DNA from: Phyllobacterium chamaecytisi
GTDB taxonomy: Bacteria > Pseudomonadota > Alphaproteobacteria > Rhizobiales > Rhizobiaceae
Direction: 5' to 3'
Length of the DNA stretch: 64,000 bases
NCBI RefSeq assembly: GCF_020164455.1
Contig: NZ_JAIQWW010000009.1
Coordinates: 124,001 to 188,000, forward strand
Position numbers and translations under genes: made by a program. Below the pieces are notes generated by a model. It was not told the DNA's origin. It was given only the letters and a program-made list of their open reading frames with translations, and ran no database searches. Shown piece by piece: positions 25,737-36,185 of the stretch (position 1 is the stretch's first letter; each line of letters begins with the position of its first letter).

Positions 25737-27412
25737 GACAGCGCCTGGTGCTCGCAATCAGCCTATTGTTAAGCGCTCCCGTCCTTGCCGAAGATGGCGG
25801 GTTCGGCGGGGCGCCTAGTGGCGGCTTCTCGGGTGGAGGAAGCTTCGGCGGCAGCCCGGGTTTCTCGGGCGGTGGCAATGGAACGACTGCATTTCCCCCG
25901 ATTGGTGGTTTGCGCCTTGGAACGCCAGGTTTGCAGGGACAGCAATCCAAGTGGAGCAATTTTGAGACCGGCGACTTTAACACGCAGACTTTTCCACCGG
26001 GCACGATAACCATCGGTCCGGGTAGTCAGACATTGCCCTTCGACCAGGACATTCCAATCGTGTTGGGTGCGCAAGGAACTGTTTCGATCGATAATAACGG
26101 CTTCACCTTGCCGCTGACATGGGAGTCACTTCATAATCTTCGCGCATCCGGCACCACCGTCAGTTTTGGAAACCTTGTTGGCAAATACGTTTCCATTCTT
26201 ACCGATCCATCAACACCAGTTGATGTCCATGATCCGTTTGGCGGAACTAATGTTCTGCAGGACCGGCTGAAAGGTCTCTGCCTGAATTGCCAGCCTATGG
26301 AACCTGAAGCTGGAGTCGCATTTCTTGAAACTCCTTACTCCGACACTACGGGCCTAGGCTATTCCGGAAAGATCCCAACTTTCGTTGTTAGCCCGACTGC
26401 TATCGAAAGCGCCAGGATAAAAGGGTGCTCGAAAGCGGTGACGGGATTGCGCACATTCTCCCCAGGTGGCCTTGGAGATAACGCGATCGATGACTTCAAT
26501 AGGTCCTGCATGTTTGCCAGTGAGGATCTCGGTTCCCTTGAAGTTCTTTCCGACATGCAGGTCGAGACCGTCTCCAAGTGTTCGGCTCTCTACGACGCCT
26601 ATGCAAAATCCTGCCTGTCGACTCCCACGGCAATCGCGAGCGAAAGGATCGTTAATAGAATTGGCGTTATCGTTGGTACGAGCGGACCGGTATCGCCTGC
26701 CCTACTTTGCACGGCGACCCTCATTAATACGAACACCATCGTCACGGCTCGTCATTGCTTCTTGCGGAGCCTTTTACAACAGGTGGATGATGTAACCAAC
26801 GATTTTACCGCATACTTCCTCCCAAACCCCGGATTGGCGAAAGCAGCAAATCAAATCGTTTCGCCAGACCAAATTGTCGGCGAGGTCTCAAGTGCTGGAG
26901 TCGTGTCGAATATACAGTTGCTTGGTAGCCCGCCGGACACATCTAACGATGTAATCTTCGTGAGGCTCGCCGAGAACCTGCCACTCGACCCGACGCTCCA
27001 CATAAGAGTGGGGCAGATTAGTATGGGTGATCGACTGACGATGGTCGGTTACCACGAATTTCTGGGACGGAGCAATAAACTCCATTCCAGACTCAGCTTC
27101 TCGCCCATCCAGTCCGTTTCGCATCTTTTGGAATCAGGCGATTGGGCGACTAATCTTTTTGCCGATGACAGTCCGCTATGTTTCGCTGCATACTCGGATG
27201 ACTACCAGATCCAGCATCTGTGCCAATCATTCAATGGCACAAGTGGCGCACCACTCTTTTCCGGAGATGTCGCTGATTCAGGAACGAGCGTCGTCACGCT
27301 CGTGGCCGTACAGTCATCCGGCGAATTGCATCCCGATGAATTAAAGGGCGATCTTAACATTGCTGCCGTCATCAACCCGACGTTCGCGCCGATTTTCGAG
27401 TCCGGCAAATGA
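25733..27412 (+). CDS. Secreted trypsin-like serine protease
   Basis: A 559-residue exported protein: signal peptide about 1-20 (LVLAISLLLSAPVLA), then a Gly/Ser/Phe-rich stretch (residues 21-55), a region with NNGFTLPLTWESL, and a trypsin-like domain from about 330. Visible triad segments are IVTARHC (His), SNDVIFVRLAE (Asp) and FNGTSGAPLFSG (nucleophile Ser in GxSG). Several cysteines fit disulfides in the periplasm or outside. ATG 25733 overlaps the previous stop (ATGA). The Gly-rich part may be a flexible surface linker. Target proteins are unknown. Confidence 0.78.
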   Translation: MRQRLVLAISLLLSAPVLAEDGGFGGAPSGGFSGGGSFGGSPGFSGGGNGTTAFPPIGGLRLGTPGLQGQQSKWSNFETGDFNTQTFPPGTITIGPGSQTLPFDQDIPIVLGAQGTVSIDNNGFTLPLTWESLHNLRASGTTVSFGNLVGKYVSILTDPSTPVDVHDPFGGTNVLQDRLKGLCLNCQPMEPEAGVAFLETPYSDTTGLGYSGKIPTFVVSPTAIESARIKGCSKAVTGLRTFSPGGLGDNAIDDFNRSCMFASEDLGSLEVLSDMQVETVSKCSALYDAYAKSCLSTPTAIASERIVNRIGVIVGTSGPVSPALLCTATLINTNTIVTARHCFLRSLLQQVDDVTNDFTAYFLPNPGLAKAANQIVSPDQIVGEVSSAGVVSNIQLLGSPPDTSNDVIFVRLAENLPLDPTLHIRVGQISMGDRLTMVGYHEFLGRSNKLHSRLSFSPIQSVSHLLESGDWATNLFADDSPLCFAAYSDDYQIQHLCQSFNGTSGAPLFSGDVADSGTSVVTLVAVQSSGELHPDELKGDLNIAAVINPTFAPIFESGK

Positions 27413-28671
27413 CTTCGTCTCAGCCTTACCGCATCGACTTGCTTGGCGCAGTGCTTATTTGCATCGTTGTGTTGGTGATCGCTCCACGCGCCCAAGCTTC
27501 AAAAATTGTTTCTCAACTTGAGTTGAGCGAGCCTGGTGGCACCTATGACGTGGCACGGATAATCGTGGTTGGGGATGGGTCGTTTATCGCCGTTGGGACA
27601 AAGAAGACGCCAAGCTTGGGATACACAGAATATTCTGATGGGTATCTACAGCGTTTCACGAGAGAAAGGGTGCTTTGGACGCGTATTTTCTCAGGACCTG
27701 GTGATTCATCATTTTCTTCGGCGGTCAAACTCGATCAGCGCACGCTGGTCGTCGCTGGCTCCGAAAGCCCCGGTCGCCCGATATCACAAAATGACCTCCT
27801 CCCAAAGCAAGCCATACTCGCCAAATTTAATATTGAAGGCGGTGAGTTTCTCGGCAAGCTTGGCTTCACGCGCGATACTTGGCGCGTTCGCTCTGACTCC
27901 TTCAGCGATATTATCTTGTTGCGCGATGGGTTCATAGTTGTTGGTGCAAGTGGCCAGCAACCTCCGAACGGCATCTTCGGGTCGACAACCACACATCCCT
28001 GGATACTGAAACTGGATAAGCAGGGAGCGATTCGTCACGAGGAAATCATTCAAGCACCTGATGATCCCGATTTATGGGACGGTTCAATCGGAGGGATTTC
28101 ATCGCTCGGAAATAACAGGTTTGCGATTGCGGGGATGTTTGCGACCAATTCGGTCGAGCGTACCTATGCATGGACCAAACTCCTGACCGCCGAGGTGTCC
28201 AGCGATGGGATTGCGTCGAGAGTTTCGGTGGCAGATACCTCCGACCCAGACAAGATTATACATCCCCTTCCTATTGGTGCTTATAGGGATCATGTTATCT
28301 ATATTGACAACGACAGCGACAACGATCGTAACGTCTGGCTTGTCAGCACCTGCGTCGGATGCACACCTGAATGGCAATTTGACGTCCATGATTTTCAGTA
28401 TGGCCCGCTTTCGATGAGTGGTGAGGTCTTAAGCAACGGCGACGTCGCACTGCTCTTGGGCTTCTATCACCGCCAACCCATATCCACATTGCTTGGATTC
28501 GTCAGCGGCGCCGGATCCATGCTCGCTACCCAGACTCTGGTGTTGGTGGACGCTGCTTCCTCGGGTGCGATCGCGGAGCTACCAAACGGCGTAATTCTCG
28601 TGGTCCTATCCGAGACCTCCCCCTATACCATGACAAATCAACAGTTACGCGCATTCTTTGTGCAGCGCTGA
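27409..28671 (+). CDS. Secreted propeller-like protein of unknown function
   Basis: A 420-residue protein with a signal peptide (LLGAVLICIVVLVIAPRAQA, cleavage near residue 30). The mature part shows repeated blocks of short beta strands with aspartate/glycine turns, such as IIVVGDGSFIAVGT, VKLDQRTLVVAGS, IILLRDGFIVVGASG, ISSLGNNRFAIAGMF and GEVLSNGDVALLLGFY, as in beta-propeller proteins. One cysteine pair (CVGC) is present. The start overlaps the end of the protease gene, so both are made together. It may bind the protease or its target; that is inference. Confidence 0.7.
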   Translation: MTSSQPYRIDLLGAVLICIVVLVIAPRAQASKIVSQLELSEPGGTYDVARIIVVGDGSFIAVGTKKTPSLGYTEYSDGYLQRFTRERVLWTRIFSGPGDSSFSSAVKLDQRTLVVAGSESPGRPISQNDLLPKQAILAKFNIEGGEFLGKLGFTRDTWRVRSDSFSDIILLRDGFIVVGASGQQPPNGIFGSTTTHPWILKLDKQGAIRHEEIIQAPDDPDLWDGSIGGISSLGNNRFAIAGMFATNSVERTYAWTKLLTAEVSSDGIASRVSVADTSDPDKIIHPLPIGAYRDHVIYIDNDSDNDRNVWLVSTCVGCTPEWQFDVHDFQYGPLSMSGEVLSNGDVALLLGFYHRQPISTLLGFVSGAGSMLATQTLVLVDAASSGAIAELPNGVILVVLSETSPYTMTNQQLRAFFVQR

Positions 28672-28772
28672 CGCGACCCTATACCTCTGCGCCTAGTGAG
28701 GTAACACTATTCCTTGATTTCCGTCCCATTGAATGCAGCGAAGCTGTGCCGTTCAAGGACGGCGACGGCTTG
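28672..28772. other. Gap after the exported-protein cluster
   Basis: No gene seen. This is the right border of the seven-gene block; base composition returns to higher G+C and decayed genes follow. Confidence 0.35.
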
Positions 28773-28889
28773 TCAATATTGCCATTGGGCGGGCATCTCT
28801 AGAATAGTACTTTGGTCATGATCGGTCGCGGCACTTCCCAATCCGCCACGTCGGGGACGCTCCCCGTATTTTCTAATCACTGCAGTCAT
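28773..28889 (-). CDS. Possible small protein, 38 residues
   Basis: A short frame beginning MTAVIRKYGERPRRGGLGSA with a very good ribosome site (GGGGGAGGCC, five bases before ATG). It is polar and basic at the front, with no known motif. The surroundings are full of gene remnants, so it may be chance. Reported only because of the ribosome site. Confidence 0.28.
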   Translation of the reverse strand: MTAVIRKYGERPRRGGLGSAATDHDQSTILEMPAQWQY

Positions 28890-29099
28890 GGAAAGGCCTC
28901 CCCCATTTGTCTTCCCGACTACGATCGGGGAAGCGAACCAAAAAATACCTCGCAGTGTGGCATCAACTGCCAAGAGCCATCGTTTTCGGAATTGCACACA
29001 TCGGACGCAAAACGTGAGCCTACAGGACCACGGCAAAAATTAGCTGCATTGGCAGGCCGCGACGACCTTCGCAGCACGCTTCCTAAGGAGGTTTGGCTC

Positions 29100-29320
29100 T
29101 CACCAAATACCCGGGAGAAGCCGCCATCGGACCCGCGCGGCGTAATCCGAATAGCCAGCAAGCTCCACACAAAGAATTCGGTCCTCCGTGATGGTGCGGT
29201 AGAGCAGAAACGGCAGGCTAAAGAGACCAACGAGAGAGCAGCCGCAAGCCACGATCCGAGCGCGGTTCGGGCTTGAAAAACGCGAGCATCTCCTTCAACA
29301 TGGTAGACCGCCCCCCATGA
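29100..29320 (-). pseudogene. C-terminal remnant of an isoprenylcysteine carboxyl methyltransferase-like gene
   Basis: Reading the minus strand, TALGSWLAAALSLV, then in another frame GLFSLPFLLYRTITEDRILC, ELAGYSDYAARVRWRLLPGI and W before a stop at 29100. This is the typical end of the membrane methyltransferase family (RILDEERLL…LPGYxxYxxRVRxRLxPGxW). The N-terminal membrane part is missing or scrambled, and at least one frameshift lies near 29220. Confidence 0.65.
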
Positions 29321-29941
29321 CCGGCCCGGCAGCCCTTGGCACTACGTCCATTGTGGGTTCTTAAAATTCCGCGGTTCCGAAGACCGTTCGAATGCTTGTC
29401 TAGTCCTGCACCGGCCGAAAGGAATTGCAGTCGGGGCCAGATCCGTCGAAGGAGAGAGAGAGTTTCCATCTTCCTGCTCGCTCGGCGCTCTGCAAGGTTA
29501 CATGATCTTCTTGCGATCGTCGATCGACGGCCCGATCTCGCCGTCCCGGAGGCGCTCTCGACGTAATTCGATCTGGATCTGTCCGGCAAATCTCTCCGAA
29601 GTCCTTCCTGGCCTCGATTGTAACTCGCTCTCCCCATTTGCAAAAACGTTCTCAGGACATTGGCGAATTGCGAGACAGGAATTCAGCAGGATTCGAAAGG
29701 CTCCGCATCATGAATCCCCAAGGCGTTTTTCTCGGCAAGTACGAGGCACGCACAATGCCTCATGAGCTTCGGCCATGGATTCAAGCCAAGCTCCCGATCG
29801 CGAGTCTCAACTGTCATCATCTGCCGGGAACCCGAATGACAGAGCCTCGGCCCCGCCACTGTTCGTCAGTCGGCGGCGTACCTACACCGCTCAGCCTCAT
29901 AATGCGATACGCCAATGTTCTGTCGTCGGCGCACCAGAACC
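29321..29941. other. Region of no recognised genes
   Basis: Several short frames exist on both strands but none shows family resemblance or a good ribosome site. It lies between two decayed genes and is probably further decayed DNA. Confidence 0.35.
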
Positions 29942-30333
29942 CTACCCTTCACGCGAACGCGGGACATCATCAGTGTTGTCACCAATCTTCGGACCGTCCG
30001 GTAAAGGCTCTTTCGAAGGCGGTTTCGGAGGTGCCGGGAATGGATCATCGTCCGGCATCGGCAATGGTTCATCCGGCTGCGTGGGGTCTGGTTTGGGCCC
30101 TGGAGCAAACCTTGGAAGAAGCCGCTGCTGAACAGCCTCTGCAGCGCGACGGGCGAGGCCTCCTGCACTGATCGTTCCCGATCTGCTCGTCTGGCTTCAC
30201 GTGCCGAGGCAATTACTTCCCGTTCGGCGCGTTTGGCAATTACAGCAGGGTCGCTCGGTTTTGGCATGGCCCCGAGCTTCTTGAGAAGCTGCTGCTCCTT
30301 CGTTTGCGCCGCGGCTGAACGGCGTTCACTCAA
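29942..30333 (-). pseudogene. DUF6481-like N-terminus joined out of frame to a proline-rich tail
   Basis: The first frame reads MSERRSAAAQTKEQQLLKKL and AKRAEREVIASAREARRADR, a charged Ala/Arg/Glu helix that resembles the start of DUF6481 proteins of rhizobia. The coding-like frame upstream (PENHKDLSERRS) has no ATG. At about 30160 a second frame takes over: GLARRAAEAVQQRLLPRFAP then a proline/aspartate-rich end (PMPDDDPFPAPPKPPSKEPL) that stops at 29942. Each part looks like real protein but they are in different frames, which suggests a frameshift in one former gene. The family call is tentative. Confidence 0.45.
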
Positions 30334-30411
30334 ATCTTTGTGATTTTCCGGACGATAGTCGTCCTGTGGGGTATGTAATGGCTTTTGCTTCTAAGAACCG
30401 ATTGCCGATGA

Positions 30412-30439
30412 AAAAGGCCAGGCACGAGCCTAGCCTTTG
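30412..30439 (-). terminator. Rho-independent terminator of the cold-shock gene
   Basis: On the minus strand AAGGCTAGGC, loop TCGT, GCCTGGCCTT forms a ten-pair stem (one G-T pair) directly followed by T residues. It lies about 55 bases beyond the stop of the cspA-like gene, in the right orientation. Confidence 0.8.
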
Positions 30440-30494
30440 TTTTATATTCTATTGCGATGGGCCACCACTGTGGCCATTGCAAGGCTGCCGCTGA

Positions 30495-30704
30495 TTACGC
30501 AGCGCTCAACTGATCCGCGGACAACTTGCCCGACTTTTTGTCGCGAACCAGCTCGTAGTTGATTTTCTGACCTTCGACGATTTCGCGCATACCGGCGCGT
30601 TCCACAGCAGAAATATGAACGAACGCATCGGTGCCCCCATCATCGGGCTGGATAAAACCAAAACCCTTGGTGGAATTGAACCATTTAACGGTACCAGTGG
30701 CCAT
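30495..30704 (-). CDS. Cold-shock protein, CspA family
   Basis: A 69-residue single cold-shock domain: GTVKWFNSTKGFGFIQPDDG carries RNP1 (KGFGFI), and DAFVHISAVERAG carries RNP2 (VHIS). It binds single-stranded RNA/DNA and acts as an RNA chaperone. The ATG at 30702-30704 is preceded by AAGGAAGG at the proper distance; the open frame extends 14 codons further without homology. A hairpin terminator follows at 30412-30439. It stands alone downstream of groESL on the same strand. Confidence 0.95.
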   Translation of the reverse strand: MATGTVKWFNSTKGFGFIQPDDGGTDAFVHISAVERAGMREIVEGQKINYELVRDKKSGKLSADQLSAA

Positions 30705-30875
30705 CGTGAACCTTCCTTGTAGCAACAACACTTGAGCATCGTGCATGATGCCCGCTTCTATCCCGTTTTAAAAGAGAGGTGCGCTGAAGCGTTGACACGC
30801 ATCAGCGATCCAAAATTAAGGGGGCAGCGATATAGCTCTATGCCTGACCCATCAACTCGTCTAATGCGACAAACC

Positions 30876-32546
<1,671 letters not shown>

Positions 32547-32550
32547 TCAT

Positions 32551-32844
32551 TTATTTCGTCGCTACGATGCCCATAATATCGGTCTCCTTCATGATCAGGA
32601 GATCCTCGCCGTCAATCTTAACTTCAGTCCCGGACCATTTGCCAAAGAGAACAACTTCGCCGGCTTTAACGTCGAGCGAGACCAGTTTGCCGCTTTCGTC
32701 GCGGGATCCTGGGCCAACAGAAACAACGGTGCCTTCCTGTGGTTTTTCCTTGGCATTGTCCGGGATAATGATCCCGCCTTTAGATTTCAAATCGCCTTCG
32801 GCGCGCCGGATGACGACGCGGTCGTGAAGTGGCCGGAATTTCAT
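32551..32844 (-). CDS. groES: Co-chaperonin GroES
   Basis: A 97-residue co-chaperonin: [20 protein letters not shown], the mobile loop [20 protein letters not shown], and the end [15 protein letters not shown]. It caps the GroEL ring. The start at 32842-32844 has AAAGAG upstream; the longer open frame (to 32907) runs into the CIRCE element and is not used. groEL starts 73 bases downstream on the same strand. Confidence 0.95.
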   Translation of the reverse strand: MKFRPLHDRVVIRRAEGDLKSKGGIIIPDNAKEKPQEGTVVSVGPGSRDESGKLVSLDVKAGEVVLFGKWSGTEVKIDGEDLLIMKETDIMGIVATK

Positions 32845-32900
32845 GTGGGAACTCTTTCTGTGGCCAGCCCAATGTGGTCCACTCAGCCTTTGTACGCTTA

Positions 32901-32927
32901 TTAGCACTCGAATGATAGGAGTGCTAA
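32901..32927 (-). promoter_or_regulatory. CIRCE element (HrcA operator) of groESL
   Basis: TTAGCACTC (32901-32909), nine bases, GAGTGCTAA (32919-32927) is a perfect CIRCE inverted repeat. It lies 57 bases before the groES start, in the leader. HrcA binds CIRCE and represses heat-shock operons. A TAGTAT box about 15 bases upstream of the element on the minus strand may be the -10. Confidence 0.95.
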
Positions 32928-33192
32928 CGGGTTTGACATACTAGGGGACAATAGCTGTTCCGAATCATTCGATAGGGGGCATTTTCGGAACATAAGCTAC
33001 AAAAGAATTATTCTTTGGCTAAGGGCCCTAGGAGGGTTGGGAATCTCCTTATCTTTATCCGGATAACTATCTGTAAACGACGCACGAATCGGCTAGCATA
33101 TGACGCACCATTGGCTGACCTGAATATCAACGATCCCTGAATGGCGGAGGCACCTCCCCCACCGCATAAAATCCCTGCTAACGGGTTTTGGG

Positions 33193-33360
33193 ATGTCGAA
33201 AGCACCGGTCTTACTCGATTTGCCAACACCGCGCTTTTATGCGGAGCCAGCAAAGGTCTATTGTGCCAGCGTCCCCGGTGGCGTCAGCCGCAACCAACAT
33301 TCCTTTCTGCAGAGGCTGCAGCCCAGCGCCCGCATCCTTGAACTGGGCTGCAGTGGCTGC
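33193..33360 (+). pseudogene. 5' fragment of a SAM-dependent methyltransferase-like gene
   Basis: The frame reads PRFYAEPAKVYCASVPGGVS followed by LQRLQPSARILELGCSG, similar to the start of class I methyltransferases (…RILDLGCGSG). Homology stops right after this first SAM-binding motif, with a hairpin following at 33382. The rest of the domain is absent. Confidence 0.45.
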
Positions 33361-33381
33361 CCTGTCGTCTCAACATGCAAA

Positions 33382-33412
33382 CCCCCGGAAGTTGGTGTCC
33401 AACTTTCGGGGG
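33382..33412 (-). terminator. Strong hairpin, probable terminator of the phasin gene
   Basis: CCCCCGGAAGTTGG, a three-base loop and CCAACTTTCGGGGG make a 14-pair stem with one G-T pair. On the minus strand it lies about 55 bases beyond the phasin stop, followed by a short TTT. The lack of a long T tract leaves termination uncertain. Confidence 0.55.
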
Positions 33413-33465
33413 CAGTTCATACTCGGGGGCTCGCACAAAAGTATGGTGCACCAACGACGATGATC

Positions 33466-33921
33466 TTAGATGGCCTTGACGTCCTTGATGGCCTTTTCGA
33501 CAGCCGATTTGACCGGTGCGGAGATTTCTTCAATGGCCTTGGTGGCATCGGCCTGGAATTCCTTGGCCTGGCCGGAGATGGCCTCTGCCTGCTTGCGAAC
33601 GAACGCGCTCTGCAGTTCGATTACTTCACCGAAAGACTTCGCGCCGATCAGGGCTTCGACATGAGCGAAGCTGGCTTCAGTGTTGACGCGGAGCGCAGCC
33701 AATGCCTTCAGCGAAAGCGCAGCTGTGTTGGACTGAGCGGTTTCGAAAGTTGTTTCAAGGCTCTTCTGAGCGGCTTCTGCCTGATCCTGAATCTTGGCAT
33801 AGGCTTCCTTGGACTGAGCAACGCCCTTTTCGGTGATTTGGCGCACCTGTTCGGTTACTGCGGTCGGATCAAACGCGGGGATCGAGAACGCATCAGCAGT
33901 CTGTTTTGCCGTCTTGCTCAT
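33466..33921 (-). CDS. Phasin family protein
   Basis: A 151-residue, almost fully helical protein rich in Ala, Glu, Lys and Gln. It contains ITEKGVAQSKEAYAKIQDQA, SLKALAALRVNTEASFAHVE and LQSAFVRKQAEAISGQAKEF, the classic phasin pattern of amphipathic helices. Phasins coat polyhydroxyalkanoate granules in the cytoplasm and control granule size. Ribosome site AGGAGG lies just before the ATG. A strong hairpin follows the gene. It is transcribed alone, upstream of groESL on the same strand. Confidence 0.9.
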   Translation of the reverse strand: MSKTAKQTADAFSIPAFDPTAVTEQVRQITEKGVAQSKEAYAKIQDQAEAAQKSLETTFETAQSNTAALSLKALAALRVNTEASFAHVEALIGAKSFGEVIELQSAFVRKQAEAISGQAKEFQADATKAIEEISAPVKSAVEKAIKDVKAI

Positions 33922-34009
33922 TGTGAAATCCTCCTGTGAGGCAATCGAACTTTGCCGGTGCCTGGTTGTCTTTCAAGGTTATCGTTTAGTATGATAGCAG
34001 GAGTATGAC

Positions 34010-34181
34010 GGATTGCCGAAGTTACACCATTCAGTTGGTGATTAGTCCTATCAGGAATTCCGTTATGTCCGATCTTGATTGGGCCGACGAATCCTAAAAT
34101 CGGTGCGCTGATGACCCGCAAGGCGAATTCGACTGCAGTTCCTCCCTTTTCGTTGTCTTTGAACGGAAGGTTACCGCACAC
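34010..34181 (-). pseudogene. TadE/TadG-like N-terminal remnant
   Basis: The minus frame contains FKDNEKGGTAVEFALRVISA then PILGF, close to the G-T/A-A-VEFAL-xxxP start of TadE/TadG pilus-associated membrane proteins. The hydrophobic segment is interrupted and the rest is unrecognisable, so this is debris. It lies next to a second Tad-type remnant on the same strand. Confidence 0.4.
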
Positions 34182-34189
34182 GTATCACC

Positions 34190-34925
34190 TGTTCATGACT
34201 GAGTTCGCGCGAAACCGGGTATATGTCGAGATCGTAGGGTGCGGTTCACGTCGCTTGCGCCACTCGATTGTTCCGGCGACGACCTGCGAACAACCGCCTT
34301 TTCCCGAGAAGTTCCCGAGATAGCGAACCTGTCGCGCTGCAAAAAAAGAGCGCCAGTGAGCAGTGAATCCGCTGTTCCGTTGAACGTGTTTGATCCCCCG
34401 ACATTCGATCGATCGCCAAAAAACAATATACCCGAATAGACCCCCGACGTTGGTGCGCTAAGTTGAACGGTCGCGTTACCGTTCATACTCACACGCGAGC
34501 TTCCTGCCAGACAGATCAGGACCCCTTCCCCCTGGACAAACGCATTTGCGTTTATCTTGAAATCCCCGCCCTTGATAACATAGACGCCGGGAGAAGGCTC
34601 ACATTGCCGCCCAGTGCAAGCCCACTACAATATGTGCCCGGCTTCAGCGCGCTTGCCTTGGCATTCTGACATGTGGTCGGGACCTGCGGCGCCGGAATAT
34701 CGGCGAACGGATCAAGGATCTGCCAGTGGGTGAGGAGAAGGCTGCATTCTGCGCGCAATACAAAGCCCCCGACACTAGACAAGTTGCTCGCGGGCGGCTT
34801 TTCGGTTATACGGGCCGCCCTCCCCTTCAATCCGAGAAGTATCAATGAAGCCTGCAAAAACATTTGTCGTCGAAGTGAAGAAAAACGGTCGCCGCAGCGT
34901 TCAGCGTTATCAAACTTCAATCTGG
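34190..34925 (-). pseudogene. Tad pilus-associated (TadG-like) protein, frameshifted remnant
   Basis: Three reading frames in turn carry one protein. ILDPFADIPAPQVPTTCQNA and LKPGTYCSGLALGGNVSL come first. After a shift near 34590, PSPGVYVIKGGDFKINANAF, LAGSSRVSMNGNATVQLSAP and TSGVYSGILFFGDR follow. After another shift near 34330, NFSGKGGCSQVVAGTIEW is seen. This repeated 'GNA…SAPTSG…GILFF' pattern is typical of the exported part of putative Flp/TadG-like proteins. The N-terminal membrane part is gone. At least two frameshifts make it non-functional. Confidence 0.7.
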
Positions 34926-35189
34926 AATACTGAGGTTTTGAAGGCTGCGACGGAAACTGTCAACGACGAGCAGGACCCGGATTTGATTCCGAATGCCAAA
35001 GTTTCATCGACATAATTGCAGAACTCGAGCCTGACGTGCAAATCGGAGTTCGGTAATTGGGTGGTGTCTATTGTGCAGGACGAGAACGCATTCCTTATGT
35101 CGAGGCACATCCGGTGCGGGCGCTCCCGGTTGCCTCTTTAACCTGCCCTTGTGGATAGGTGCCATCATCGACCTAAACTTTCACACCAG
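34926..35189. other. Gap between decayed genes
   Basis: Some minus-strand frames here could be an older part of the Tad gene, but I see no motif good enough to claim it. Confidence 0.3.
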
Positions 35190-35839
35190 CAGACATCGAT
35201 CCAGTTGGTGGTTCTGTTGTTCTGATGGTTTACGTGCAGCCCCGCTATGCGGGCGAATATCGACTGCATGATCGAAGGGGATTCGGACTTCCTCAAGTAT
35301 CGCGTCATGGCTTGCCGTCGCGCGCATGCCAATCGGGTTCCACGTCTTCTCAGTGCGCATACCATCGGCATTTGCCGGAACCAAGAAAGCACCCGCGCGG
35401 GCTTTCTTCGTCCGTCCGCCCCCAGACGATGCACCAGGTTAGCCGGCAATGCCTGTCGAATAGATCGTGCTGCCACTAAGCGACCAACCCTCATCAGTAC
35501 GTCGAGTTGTTGTGGCGGGAAGGCCACCACGGATCGGTGTTCCAAGCTCTGGCTCAACCCTCAAGGCATTGATCAAAGGACCGTTCTGCGCTGGATCAGC
35601 GAGAACACGCCGGACCAGATGCTCCGGCCAGCGTCCGCCAGGCAGCGCCGTAAGGTTGATGTACTGCATAATGAGAATAAGTGCGGTCGATTGTTCGCCC
35701 TTGGCGATTTCGCCGATCACAGTCGCAGCATCGGCAAGGCCTGCCCCCGCCCGCCGAACAAGACGGCGAGGTCAGCGCCAGCAATCCGCATTAATTCCTG
35801 CAGTTCTGCTGTCTCCCCAACCGTCAGTGCCCGCGTCAT
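35190..35839 (-). pseudogene. Acyl-CoA dehydrogenase-like (SfnB/DszC-type) gene, frameshifted
   Basis: From ATG 35837-35839 the minus strand reads MTRALTVGETAELQEL; after a shift near 35735 it continues GLADAATVIGEIAKGEQSTA, ALPGGRWPEHLVRRVLADPA, LINALRVEPELGTP and TRRTDEGWSLSGSTIYSTGI. A further shift near 35440 leads to FLVPANADGMRTEKTWNPIG and MRATASHDAILEEVRIPFDH. These are the middle parts of flavin-dependent acyl-CoA dehydrogenase-like monooxygenases, some of which act in organosulfur use. Stop codons, two frameshifts and a lost C-terminus make it a pseudogene. It begins seven bases after the FMN reductase remnant. Confidence 0.75.
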
Positions 35840-35845
35840 TCGTTG

Positions 35846-36185
35846 CTACTCCGCTGCACTGATCGCTTCAGCCGCCGACTGGCCGACAAATGGGCGCGCT
35901 TCTTCAACCGCCTGGGCGATCCGCACATTGATATGTTCGGCAACAATCTTCTGGTCGTGAAAGTCACGATCGACAGCAAAGATCCCCGTCGGGAGCGTAT
36001 GGCCATAAAGAAGATGAACAGCGGCCGGAGCTGGTGTTCGATAATCAGCGCATGCGATCGCTGCCGCCTGTGGCAGTTAGCACGATTGGTTTGCCCTGCA
36101 GGGCGAGCGGTTCGAGCAAATCAATGAAATGCTTATAGCTGCGCTTGTAGGTGGGTGCGCCGTCTGCGCCTATAAACCCCATCAT
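35846..36185 (-). pseudogene. NADPH-dependent FMN reductase (MsuE/SsuE-like), frameshifted
   Basis: The minus strand reads GAPTYKRSYKHFIDLLEPLA, LQGKPIVLTATGGSDR, the flavodoxin-like FMN-reductase core. A one-base loss near 36052 shifts the frame; the next part (LIIEHQLRPLFIFFMA) is followed by another one-base loss near 36010, and then HTLPTGIFAVDRDFHDQKIV, EHINVRIAQAVEEARPFVGQ to the stop at 35846. The N-terminal third is missing. Such reductases feed reduced FMN to sulfonate or sulfone monooxygenases, which fits its damaged neighbour and the SsuD-like remnant at 9.7 kb. Confidence 0.78.

Noticed and set aside
28812-29276. Plus-strand 154-codon frame
   Set aside because: Overlaps the methyltransferase remnant on the other strand; sequence is low in hydrophobics and shows no family pattern.
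33382-33412. Hairpin considered as an insertion-sequence end
   Set aside because: No transposase, target duplication or second copy is visible; position after the phasin gene fits a terminator better.
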